NCBI GenBank assembly: GCA_050251715.1 | Contig: JBFWMG010000043.1 | Location: 1 to 27,819, forward strand | Source of the DNA: JBFWMG01 sp050251715 | GTDB taxonomy: Bacteria > Desulfobacterota > Desulfovibrionia > Desulfovibrionales > Desulfovibrionaceae | DNA length: 27,819 bases | Reading direction: 5' to 3' | Translations under genes and position numbers: made by a program | Shown: one piece after another, positions 1 through 6,476 of the stretch | How the letters are laid out: every line of letters starts with the position of its first letter | How positions within the stretch are numbered: position 1 is the first letter of the stretch | The notes under the pieces: model-generated | Told to the model about the DNA's origin: nothing | Seen by the model: only the letters and a program-made list of their open reading frames with translations | Database searches by the model: none

Positions 1-63
<63 letters not shown>

Positions 64-70
64 GCTTTGG

Positions 71-90
71 GCCGGGCGCGCGCGCCCGGC
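71..90 (-). terminator. Perfect 20-bp GC palindrome downstream of glnA, possible terminator
   Basis: The sequence is a perfect 10+10 palindrome (GCCGGGCGCG/CGCGCCCGGC) 28 bases past the glnA stop codon. Its position suits a transcription terminator for glnA. No T-run follows it on the minus strand before the poly-C artefact, so intrinsic termination is not proven. True downstream sequence is missing. Confidence 0.35.
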
Positions 91-118
91 CTTGAGCCGT
101 CACATCCCCCGCCGCACG

Positions 119-1465
119 CTACAGCACGGGCAGGTATCTTTCTATCTCGTATTCCGACACGTGGGTGCGGTAGGCGTCCCACTCCTTCAGCTTGTTGGCC
201 ACCAGGTTGCCGTGCAGGTGCTTGCCCAGCAGGTGCTGCATGAGCTCCGACCCCTCCAGCAGGCGCGCCGCCTCGTACAGGCTGCCCGGCAGCGATTCGA
301 TGCCCCGCGTGGTCAGATCCGCCTCGCCCATGGCGAAGATGTTGTCCTCCACGGCCGTGGACAGGGCATACCCCTTCTCGATGCCCTCCAGTCCCGCGTG
401 CAGCATGGCCGCAAAGGAAAGATAGGGGTTGGCCGCCGGGTCGGGGCAGCGCAGCTCGATGCGCGTGGCCGCTTCCTTGCCCGGCTTGTACATGGGCACC
501 CGGATGAGCGCCGAACGGTTGCGCTGCGCCCAGGCAATGTACACCGGCGCCTCATAGCCCGGCACCAGGCGCTTGTAGGAGTTGACCCACTGGTTGGTGA
601 TGCACACGAACTCCTTGGCGTGCGTGAGCAGCCCCGCTATGTAGGCCTTGCAGTCCGCGCTCAAGTGGTGCGGATCCGAGCCGTCGAAAAACGCGTTCCG
701 GCCATTCTTGAACAGGGATTGGTGCACGTGCATGCCCGAACCGTTCTCGCCGAACAGCGGCTTGGGCATGAAGGTGGCGTAGCAGCCGTGGCGGCGCGCC
801 ACCTCCTTGACCACGACCTTGTAGGTCATGGCCACGTCGGCCATGGTCAACGCCTCCTGGTAGCGCAGGTCTATCTCGTGCTGCGAGGGCGCCACCTCGT
901 GGTGGGAATATTCGACCGGGATGCCCATTGCCTGGAGATTGAAGATGATGTCGCGGCGCACGTCGTTGGCCAAATCCAGCGGCGGCGCGTCAAAATAGCC
1001 GCCCCGGTCCAACACCTCGGGGCTGCGCGGCGAGGCAAAGAGGAAGAACTCCAGTTCCGGACCCACGTAGTAGGTATAGCCCTTTTGCGCCGCCTTCTCG
1101 ATGGTGCGCTTGAGCACATAGCGGCTGTCCGCCTCATAGGGCGTGCCGTCCGGTGTTTTGATGTCGCAGAACATGCGCGCCACGGGACGGTCCGTGGGCC
1201 GCCAGGAACAGACCTGGAACGTGGCCGGATCGGGCCAGGCCACCATGTCCGACTCCTCGATGCGCGTGAACCCCAGGATGGATGATCCGTCAAACCCCAT
1301 CCCTTCCTCAAAGGCGCCCTCCAGCTCGCTGGGCGTCACCTGAAAACTCTTCAGCGTGCCCAATATATCCACGAACCAGAATTGGATGAAGCTGACGTTG
1401 TAATCCTTGACCGCCTTCAGTACGTCATCCGCATTCTTGCAGTTGAAAACAGGAATCCCGTCCAT
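119..1465 (-). CDS. glnA: Glutamine synthetase, type I alpha
   Basis: Glutamine synthetase condenses ammonium and glutamate to glutamine with ATP, the central step of nitrogen assimilation in the cytoplasm. The 448-residue protein has the family landmarks: FDGSSILGFTRIEESDM near residues 58-74, GPELEFFLF, the HHEVAPSQHEID metal/ATP region, NGSGMHVHQSLF, and the C-terminal RNRSALIRVP and RIELRCPDPAANPYL motifs. The C-terminus runs IESLPGSLYEAARLLEG and lacks the NLYDLPP-type adenylylation loop of the beta subfamily. Arg68 aligns with the feedback-inhibition arginine of Bacillus-type enzymes. Together these place it in the alpha subfamily, controlled by feedback and protein binding and not by adenylylation (family knowledge; inference here). 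The ATG has a strong GGAGGAG ribosome site about 5 nt upstream. The gene stands alone, 236 nt from the next gene. Confidence 0.97.
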   Translation of the reverse strand: MDGIPVFNCKNADDVLKAVKDYNVSFIQFWFVDILGTLKSFQVTPSELEGAFEEGMGFDGSSILGFTRIEESDMVAWPDPATFQVCSWRPTDRPVARMFCDIKTPDGTPYEADSRYVLKRTIEKAAQKGYTYYVGPELEFFLFASPRSPEVLDRGGYFDAPPLDLANDVRRDIIFNLQAMGIPVEYSHHEVAPSQHEIDLRYQEALTMADVAMTYKVVVKEVARRHGCYATFMPKPLFGENGSGMHVHQSLFKNGRNAFFDGSDPHHLSADCKAYIAGLLTHAKEFVCITNQWVNSYKRLVPGYEAPVYIAWAQRNRSALIRVPMYKPGKEAATRIELRCPDPAANPYLSFAAMLHAGLEGIEKGYALSTAVEDNIFAMGEADLTTRGIESLPGSLYEAARLLEGSELMQHLLGKHLHGNLVANKLKEWDAYRTHVSEYEIERYLPVL

Positions 1466-1625
1466 GTTGCTCCTCCGTCAGGTTGTCGTTGCCCACACCG
1501 GGCATCCCGCCGCGATGCGGCGCGCCTTGCCGGCGCTGGGTGCGCCATGGGTGCGGCAAAGGCGCTACAAGAACGGTTCCATTCGCGCATAGCCGCAATC
1601 ATATAGGTTTTTTAAATGGCGCACA

Positions 1626-1650
1626 CGGGCAGAGCCCGATAATTTTTTTT
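1626..1650 (+). terminator. Orphan plus-strand terminator-like hairpin in glnA upstream region
   Basis: A 5-bp GC stem (CGGGC, loop AGA, GCCCG) is followed on the plus strand by ATAA and eight T residues. This fits an intrinsic terminator reading rightward, yet no plus-strand gene lies before it because glnA is on the minus strand. It could end an unannotated short transcript antisense to the glnA leader, or it may be chance in this AT-rich stretch. Confidence 0.35.
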
Positions 1651-1685
1651 ACAATATGCGCAACGGAACACAACCTTTTTGTCAA

Positions 1686-1700
1686 CAATTTACAAAATTG
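1686..1700. repeat. Inverted repeat CAATTT-N3-AAATTG
   Basis: Six-base perfect arms around ACA lie directly after the stop codon of the radical SAM gene. A minus-strand TTGACA follows at 1685-1680 without a convincing -10 hexamer at normal spacing. It may be an operator for glnA or part of the transcript end. No function can be assigned. Confidence 0.3.
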
Positions 1701-1701
1701 A

Positions 1702-2661
1702 TTATTCCAGCCCGTGTTCCTTGGCCAAGGCCATGAGCAGCCGGGCCAGGGAAGAGGGACGTTCGTCCAGCCGGGTCAGGCCCATGGAGAGCGCCGCTTC
1801 CACGGCGAGGTCATACTCGACGGGCAGGATGGTGCGCCGCAACTCGGGATATGCGGCGGCGTCGCCGCATGGACGGTATTGATCCATGATGTTGACGTAT
1901 ACGGCGGGCGACAGGGAGGCGAGATAGCAGAACCACTCCCGCGTGCCCGCGATATTGTCCGGCATGAGCAGATGCCGCACCAGCAGGCCGCGCCTGGCCA
2001 TGCCGTCCGCTCCAAGAACCAGGTCGCCCACCTGGCGATGCATGGCGGCGATGGCCGCCCGCGCCGCTTCGGGGTAGTCGGTCGCGCCCCGGCAATACTT
2101 CCCGGCCATGGCGGCGTCCCAGAACTTGGCGTCGGGCATGTAGATGTCCACCACCCCGTCCAGCAGGGCCAGGGTTTCGGGGGCGTCGTAGGCCGAGGTG
2201 TTGTAGACCAGGGGCAGGGTGAGCCCCTGGTCCACGGCCAGGGGCAGCGCCTCCAGAATCTGGGCGGCCACGTGGGTGGGGGTGACGAGGTTGATGTTGT
2301 GGCAGCCCTGGCCCTGGAGTTCGAGCATGATCGCCGCCAACTGGGCGGGGGTGGCCTCCTGGCCGGCGCTGGCCGAGCGGCTGATGCCGCTGTTCTGGCA
2401 AAAGGCGCACTGGAGATTGCAACCGGCGAAAAAGATGGTGCCCGACCCGCCCTTGCCCACCAGTGGCGCTTCCTCGCCGAAATGGGGGACAAAGGAGGCC
2501 ACGCTGGCAAGGCGGCCAGTGCCGCACATGCCCCGCTCGCCTTGCAGGCGATTGACGCCGCACGCGCGCGGGCACAGGGCGCACGCCTCAAGCCGCGCCA
2601 CGGCCTCCCTGGCCCGCGCGGCAAGTTCGCCGGACCTGTGCAATGCCTGATAGCCAGCCAT
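1702..2661 (-). CDS. PflX-like radical SAM protein (COG1313 type)
   Basis: This is a cytoplasmic radical SAM enzyme related to pyruvate formate-lyase activating enzymes. Counting from the ATG at 2661 it has 319 residues. Four cysteines at about 27, 30, 34 and 46 (CALCPRACGV...GMCGTG) precede the radical SAM cluster motif CNLQCAFC at 81-88 (CxxxCxxC), a layout typical of the uncharacterised PflX/COG1313 group. The motif NLVTPTHV follows, also usual in this group. I chose ATG 2661 over an in-frame GTG at 2676 because MAGYQALHRSGEL resembles the usual family N-terminus; neither start has a clear ribosome site. It lies 82 nt after the DksA-like gene on the same strand and may be co-transcribed. 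No glycyl radical enzyme is nearby, so the substrate is unknown. Confidence 0.85.
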   Translation of the reverse strand: MAGYQALHRSGELAARAREAVARLEACALCPRACGVNRLQGERGMCGTGRLASVASFVPHFGEEAPLVGKGGSGTIFFAGCNLQCAFCQNSGISRSASAGQEATPAQLAAIMLELQGQGCHNINLVTPTHVAAQILEALPLAVDQGLTLPLVYNTSAYDAPETLALLDGVVDIYMPDAKFWDAAMAGKYCRGATDYPEAARAAIAAMHRQVGDLVLGADGMARRGLLVRHLLMPDNIAGTREWFCYLASLSPAVYVNIMDQYRPCGDAAAYPELRRTILPVEYDLAVEAALSMGLTRLDERPSSLARLLMALAKEHGLE

Positions 2662-2743
2662 GGGCCATGCTAGCACGGCCTGCGGGAACTGGAAAGAAAA
2701 CCTGCCAGCGGACCATGCCGTGGGCGGCCCCGGCCCCGGGAGG

Positions 2744-3187
2744 TCAGCGTTCCCGGCCCTCCTGGCACGCCACGCACAACGTCGCCGTGGGCCGGGCCAG
2801 CAGCCGCGCCATGCCTATGGGCTCGCCGCAATCCTCGCACAGGCCGAAATCAGCGCTGCCGAGCCTGTCCAGGGTCGCGGCTATGTCGGCCAGCAGGCGG
2901 GCGTCGCGCTCCTTGAGCAAAAGCAGCACGTGCTGGTCGCTCACGCGCGATGCGTACTCATTCAGGTCCGGGCAGACGCCGAGCTCCGGCTCAAAGGACG
3001 CGCTACGCCCGGTTATGGACGCCAGCATGTCTTCCAGCCGCAGCCGGATGGCGGCCTTGTCCATGTCCCTGCGCGCCGTTGCGCCGCGCCTGCGGGGCGC
3101 GGCGTGGCGGGTTGCCTCCCTGGACCCATACGGTGGCGGATTGTCCGCGCGCCCAGGGGCTTCGTGCCCGTTCGCTTGAGGCGGCAT
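2744..3187 (-). CDS. DksA/TraR-family zinc-finger protein
   Basis: The 147-residue protein ends in a C4 zinc finger, CEDC-x17-CVAC (Cys117, 120, 138, 141), preceded by a helical segment ending LADIAATLDRLGSADFG. This is the signature of the DksA/TraR family, which binds the RNA polymerase secondary channel and adjusts transcription, often together with ppGpp. The ATG at 3187 has a GGAGAA ribosome site 6-7 nt upstream. It adds about 40 low-complexity basic/proline residues to a conserved core beginning at the internal ATG 3064, which lacks good spacing to a ribosome site, so the N-terminus is uncertain. DksA proper carries acidic residues at its coiled-coil tip; this core is shorter, so TraR-like or paralogous function is possible. 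A 14-bp palindrome lies just upstream. Confidence 0.85.
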   Translation of the reverse strand: MPPQANGHEAPGRADNPPPYGSREATRHAAPRRRGATARRDMDKAAIRLRLEDMLASITGRSASFEPELGVCPDLNEYASRVSDQHVLLLLKERDARLLADIAATLDRLGSADFGLCEDCGEPIGMARLLARPTATLCVACQEGRER

Positions 3188-3223
3188 ACTGTTCTCCGGT
3201 GTGTGAAACGGTGCGGCACTGCC

Positions 3224-3237
3224 TGTTGTGTACAACA
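3224..3237. promoter_or_regulatory. 14-bp palindrome upstream of DksA-like gene
   Basis: TGTTGT-GT-ACAACA is a near-perfect dyad with 6-bp arms 37 nt upstream of the chosen start codon, where a promoter would be expected. A second short dyad (GTGTCACAC) lies near 3256. These look like repressor or activator half-sites. No specific regulator can be named. Confidence 0.3.
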
Positions 3238-3316
3238 CCCTTGCCAACCGCTGCTGTGTCACACGGTCCTGTTGCGCCGCCATGGCGGCTCCGTGACATC
3301 TGTGGTGCACCCCCAT

Positions 3317-3345
3317 AAAAAAACCCGCCGAAGCGGGTTTTTTTT
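3317..3345 (-). terminator. Intrinsic terminator downstream of flgM
   Basis: A CCCGC/GCGGG stem with a CGAA loop is flanked by seven A residues on one side and eight T residues on the other, so it can work in both directions. On the minus strand it lies about 20 nt beyond the flgM stop and separates it from the DksA-like gene. Confidence 0.9.
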
Positions 3346-3364
3346 CACATTTGGAAGCAAGCGG

Positions 3365-3595
3365 TCATTCCACCGGATCAAGGAACCGCGTCAGAATGTA
3401 GGCGACTTCAAGGGCATCGGGTTTGTATTCGCCCGATTGCACCTTCCGCTTGAGAGCACGCACCTTTTCCGCACGGTCTTCCGGTGAAAGCATGTGCGGC
3501 GGTGGCCTGCGCTCTTCAACCACCTCCAGGGAGGCCACCAGGGGCTTGCCCAATACCGTGACGCTGTCTTGCTGCTTTTTCTGGTCCATTGTCAT
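3365..3595 (-). CDS. flgM: Anti-sigma-28 factor FlgM (short)
   Basis: FlgM binds the flagellar sigma factor FliA and blocks late flagellar transcription until the hook is complete and FlgM is exported. Only about 76 residues are present. The last 40 (SPEDRAEKVRALKRKVQSG, then EYKPDALEVAYILTRFL) match the sigma-binding C-terminal helices of the family; the N-terminal half is short and polar, as in the disordered export end. I used the ATG at 3595. A GTG at 3619 and an ATG at 3589 are in frame, and none has a convincing ribosome site. It is followed by a strong terminator and appears monocistronic. FliJ and MotE genes 13 kb away confirm a flagellated organism. Confidence 0.8.
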   Translation of the reverse strand: MTMDQKKQQDSVTVLGKPLVASLEVVEERRPPPHMLSPEDRAEKVRALKRKVQSGEYKPDALEVAYILTRFLDPVE

Positions 3596-3927
3596 GATCG
3601 CATACCATTGTGTTTGCACGCGCGCCGCAACACATCCGTTCCGCCACGGAGCACAGACCCTGCCCTCCGTTCAGGATGCGAGGCTTCCGACATTGCTGCC
3701 GGAAACAAAGACGCGAATGGTTCTCTCCCCTCCGGGGCTGCGAACGCCGCCCACGGACGGTCGTGCGGCCCCAACCGCACAACCTGTTGCTCTCCTTATC
3801 GGAAGCTGCATGGGAAAAATTAAGGCATCACATGCGCCGGGCCGCCACTTTTCTTGCCCAGGCGGTCCAACCCCCTGTCATGTGAGGAGGTTGAACGAAA
3901 TGTTTTAAACGGATCGATCACCCGGCG
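3596..3927. other. Gene-free interval between flgM and the GlxA-type regulator
   Basis: No credible coding region was found on either strand. A GTGCGG/CCGCAC hairpin with a 6-nt loop sits at 3763-3780 without a T-run. The interval should hold the flgM promoter, but I could not recognise a convincing sigma-28, sigma-54 or sigma-70 site. The end nearest the regulator carries an AGGAGG followed by ATG-TTT-TAA, which I regard as chance. Confidence 0.5.
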
Positions 3928-4899
3928 TCAGACGCCTTCCCGCCTGCCGCCGCACCGGAAACGCCGCCGGTACTCTCCTGGCGGCAACCCTGTCAGCGTC
4001 TTGAACACGCTGCAAAACGCCGTGGCGTCGGCGTATCCCACCATGCCCGCGATCACGCCCACCGGCTCGCCGCCCGATTCCAGCAGCCGCTTGGCATGTT
4101 CCACCCGCACCGCCTGCACATACTGCCGGGGGGTGCGCTTCGTGGCGGCCTTGAAGCGGCGCTCCAGCGTGCGGGCGCTCAGATGCACGGCAGCGGCGAG
4201 TTCCGTGATGCGCACCGGGCGCGCGTGGTTGTCCTCCAGCCACGCCAGGGCGCGCCTCATGGCGGGATCGGCATGGCCCGCCGGGGCCAGCAGGCTCATG
4301 TAGGGTGTCTGCCGCTCGCGGCCAGGGTCGAGCAGCAGCGTGCGGGCGCACGCCGCCGCCGTGTCCGGCGAGGCGAACCGCGCCACCAGATGCAGCGCCA
4401 GGTCGAAATACGCGGTCACGCCCCCAGCGCAGACATAGTCGCCCCCGTCCACGAGCATCCGGTCCGGCTCGAGCGCCACGCCTGGATAGCGGGCGGCGAA
4501 CGCCCCGGCCAGCCCCCAGTGCGTGGTGGCGGCGCGCCCCTCCAGCATGCCCGCCTCGGCCAAGACAAACACCCCGGCGCACGCGGCGCAGGCCACCGCA
4601 CCCGCGGCATGCGCCGCCTTGACCCACGCCGCCGCGCCAGGCGGCGGCTCCTCCACCCCGAAGGCGGGCGGCACGTAGACCACGTCCCACCCGGCATCGG
4701 GCGCACCAGGCCCGTCCAGCGCCCCGTCAACCGGCAGGATGGCGCCCGCGAAGCAGCGCACCGGGCCGCCGCCGTCGCTCAAGACACGGACCGTACCCAG
4801 CGGTCCCCCTTGCAGGTGGTCGGCCACGGCCAGCGTGTCCACAAACCCGCTCACCCCCGAAGCCAGGCACCCGTCGTAGGCCAGCACAGCCGTGCGCAT
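3928..4899 (-). CDS. GlxA-family AraC-type regulator with DJ-1/PfpI domain
   Basis: This 323-residue transcription regulator has an N-terminal class I glutamine amidotransferase-like (DJ-1/PfpI) domain, about residues 1-190, joined to a C-terminal AraC-type double helix-turn-helix, about 215-318. The nucleophile-elbow region ACAGVFVLAEAGMLEGRAAT contains Cys107, and the GGVTAYFDLALHLV segment is typical of the GlxA group. The DNA-binding part shows VHLSARTLERRFK and GYADATAFCSVFKTLTGLPP. The ATG at 4899 has a GGGGG site about 8 nt upstream; the open frame continues further 5' but overlaps the divergent gene and lacks homology. The gene faces away from an isochorismatase-family hydrolase, a common pairing for GlxA regulators, which suggests local control. 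The effector is unknown. Confidence 0.92.
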   Translation of the reverse strand: MRTAVLAYDGCLASGVSGFVDTLAVADHLQGGPLGTVRVLSDGGGPVRCFAGAILPVDGALDGPGAPDAGWDVVYVPPAFGVEEPPPGAAAWVKAAHAAGAVACAACAGVFVLAEAGMLEGRAATTHWGLAGAFAARYPGVALEPDRMLVDGGDYVCAGGVTAYFDLALHLVARFASPDTAAACARTLLLDPGRERQTPYMSLLAPAGHADPAMRRALAWLEDNHARPVRITELAAAVHLSARTLERRFKAATKRTPRQYVQAVRVEHAKRLLESGGEPVGVIAGMVGYADATAFCSVFKTLTGLPPGEYRRRFRCGGRREGV

Positions 4900-4916
4900 G
4901 GCGGCATCCCCCTGTC

Positions 4917-4948
4917 TTGTCGGTTTTGACAATATGTTTGTCGTTTCC
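4917..4948. promoter_or_regulatory. Candidate operator in GlxA/isochorismatase gap: 21-bp-period direct repeat
   Basis: TTGTCG occurs at 4917-4922 and again at 4938-4943, exactly 21 bp apart, each followed by further T residues (TGTCGGTTTT and TGTCGTTTCC). The first copy also forms an inverted repeat TTGTC-N6-GACAA (4917-4932). The site is 18 nt before the regulator's ATG and about 100-125 nt before the hydrolase's ATG. A 21-bp period is normal for AraC-family half-sites, so autoregulation by the GlxA-type protein is the simplest reading. The second copy is nearly identical to the repeats upstream of cstA at 23195-23225. Confidence 0.45.
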
Positions 4949-5043
4949 GCCTCTGGCGTCAAGCGCCGCACCGCCCTATCCCTTGATCGTACACGGGCAC
5001 TGCGCCTTCGCGCCCCGGCCCGCACACCCAAAAGGAGGCAGCC

Positions 5044-5574
5044 ATGCCCGCGTCCACCCAGGCTCTCGTGGTCATCGACATCCAGAACGACTATTTTCCA
5101 GGCGGCGCGTTTCCCCTGTGGCACGCCGAAGCGGCCCTGCGCCATGCCGAAACCGCCATGGTCATGGCCGTGGAGCGGGCCGTGCCGGTCATCGTTGTCC
5201 AGCACGTTGTCCCGGCCTCTCCAACCGCCGCGCCCTTTTTCAATGCGGGAACGCACGGCGTGGCCGTGCATCCGCGCATCACCATGGCCGCGCCGGACGC
5301 GGCCATGGTGGTCAAGGCGCATGCCGACGGTTTTCTGGACACGGAACTCGCGGCGATCCTGTCCGCGCGGGGCGTGGGGGAAATACTGCTCTGCGGCATG
5401 ATGACGCATCATTGCGTCACGCACACCGCCCTGTCGCGGTCGGCCGAACCCTACGCCGTCACGGTGTTGGGGGATTGCTGCGCATCGGTGGATGCCATGG
5501 TGCACAACCTGGCGTTGCGCGCGCTGGCTGACCGGGTGTCGGTGGGGAACGCCATGGACGTGTTCCGGCCGTGA
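5044..5574 (+). CDS. Isochorismatase-family cysteine hydrolase
   Basis: The 176-residue enzyme has the isochorismatase/nicotinamidase fold: LVVIDIQNDYF at 8-18, KAHADGFLDTEL from 91, and LLCGMMTHHCVTHTAL around 116-130. Asp12, Lys91 and Cys124 form the expected Asp-Lys-Cys catalytic triad, so it is probably an active cytosolic amidase or hydrolase. Known members cleave nicotinamide, carbamoyl compounds or isochorismate; nothing in the sequence fixes the substrate. The ATG has an ideal AAAGGAGG site 6 nt upstream. It is divergent from the GlxA-type regulator, which likely controls it. It is the only plus-strand gene left of the putative origin. Confidence 0.93.
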   Translation: MPASTQALVVIDIQNDYFPGGAFPLWHAEAALRHAETAMVMAVERAVPVIVVQHVVPASPTAAPFFNAGTHGVAVHPRITMAAPDAAMVVKAHADGFLDTELAAILSARGVGEILLCGMMTHHCVTHTALSRSAEPYAVTVLGDCCASVDAMVHNLALRALADRVSVGNAMDVFRP

Positions 5575-5638
5575 TGCGCCGCCACGAGGCAAGGAAGAGA
5601 AAAGAGGCCGCCCGCGCCGGACGCCGGGCTCAAAAGAT

Positions 5639-5670
5639 GCGTGCGGCCGGAGACGGCTCCGGCCGCACGC
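5639..5670 (-). terminator. Strong terminator hairpin after the TPR lipoprotein gene
   Basis: A perfect 14-bp GC-rich stem (GCGTGCGGCCGGAG with its complement) around an ACGG loop begins at the stop codon of the minus-strand gene and is followed on that strand by ATCTTTT. It would end the dnaA-to-lipoprotein gene series. It may also block reading from the convergent hydrolase gene. Confidence 0.8.
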
Positions 5671-6476
5671 TATGGCATCTTTGCTTCCAGGTGTTTGAGA
5701 CGGGTCTCCACCACCTTTGGATTGGGATAGGTGTCGAGGATGGAAATGAGCAGATCCCGCGCCTTGGACAGGTCGTTTTCCTGTTCATACATGTCAGCCA
5801 GGAGCAGGGCGGCCTGGGAGCGGCGCTCCATCTCCACGCCGTCCAGGTTCATGACGCGTTGGAGCACCTTGCGGGCATAGTCATGCTGGTTCATAAAACC
5901 CAGGGTCTGGCCCAGATCGTACAGGCACTCGCCCTTGATGGCCACATCCGTGGCCTTGGCCACGCAGGCCTCCAGCATCTCGCGGGTCTGGTCATACTCG
6001 CGCCGGGACAGATTGATGCGCGCAAGACGCCGGTAGATGCGGGGCTCCACGCCCGCTTCGAGCGAGGGGATGCCCAGCGCCTTTTGCAGCGTCTCGATGG
6101 CCTTGTCCGGCTTGCGCTGGGCGCGGTACACGTCGGCCAGCCGGGACAGGATGCCCCAGGCCCGCCTGCCGTCCACGCCAAACTCCAGGTACATGGCCTC
6201 CAGGATGCTGGCGGCCTTTTCCTGATTGCCGCGCACGCCCAGAGTCACGTCCAGCAGCTTGTTCCAGGCCTCCCACCGCTGTTTGCCCCGGGGAAAGGTC
6301 TGGATGTAGAGTTCATAGAGTTCTTCGGCCCGCAGATAACTGCCGGACGAGACCGCCTCCCGGGCCTGGTCAAGGATGGTGGTCTCGGCGCTCTGACTGC
6401 CGCACGCCCCGACAAGCAGCGCGAGCAGGCACACGGTGACGACCCATGCACGAGCCCATGCGTTATTCCACGGCAT
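5670..6476 (-). CDS. TPR-repeat lipoprotein downstream of gyrA
   Basis: The 268-residue protein starts with a hydrophobic signal segment ending LLALLVGAC, giving a lipobox with Cys25 as the lipidated residue, so it should be attached to a membrane in the envelope. The rest is helical with tetratricopeptide-like units (for example AEELYELYIQTFPRG, KPDKAIETLQKALG, ARKVLQRVMNLDG, ARDLLISILDTYPN), a scaffold for protein contacts. I chose ATG 6476 because it gives a compact signal peptide; this start lies 14 nt inside the 3' end of gyrA, suggesting translational coupling. A weak GAAG precedes it. It ends in a strong terminator. Its partner is unknown; placement after gyrA is conserved in Desulfovibrio as I recall, but no replication role is shown. 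Confidence 0.85.
   Translation of the reverse strand: MPWNNAWARAWVVTVCLLALLVGACGSQSAETTILDQAREAVSSGSYLRAEELYELYIQTFPRGKQRWEAWNKLLDVTLGVRGNQEKAASILEAMYLEFGVDGRRAWGILSRLADVYRAQRKPDKAIETLQKALGIPSLEAGVEPRIYRRLARINLSRREYDQTREMLEACVAKATDVAIKGECLYDLGQTLGFMNQHDYARKVLQRVMNLDGVEMERRSQAALLLADMYEQENDLSKARDLLISILDTYPNPKVVETRLKHLEAKMP

Noticed and set aside
1466..1701. Sigma-54 promoter for glnA
   Set aside because: No TGGCAC-N5-TTGC-like pair with correct spacing was found on the minus strand.
3885..3907. AGGAGG followed by ATG-TTT-TAA, a one-codon start-stop ORF
   Set aside because: It is too short to judge, has no gene immediately downstream on that strand, and is probably chance.
4977..4984. TATCCCTT shared between the isochorismatase and cstA upstream regions
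   Set aside because: Its distance to the 21-bp-period repeats differs (38 versus 20 nt), so a shared promoter element is unlikely.
4900..5592. N-terminal extension of the GlxA-type regulator across the isochorismatase gene
   Set aside because: The extension has no family similarity, while ATG 4899 starts the DJ-1 domain with a good ribosome site.
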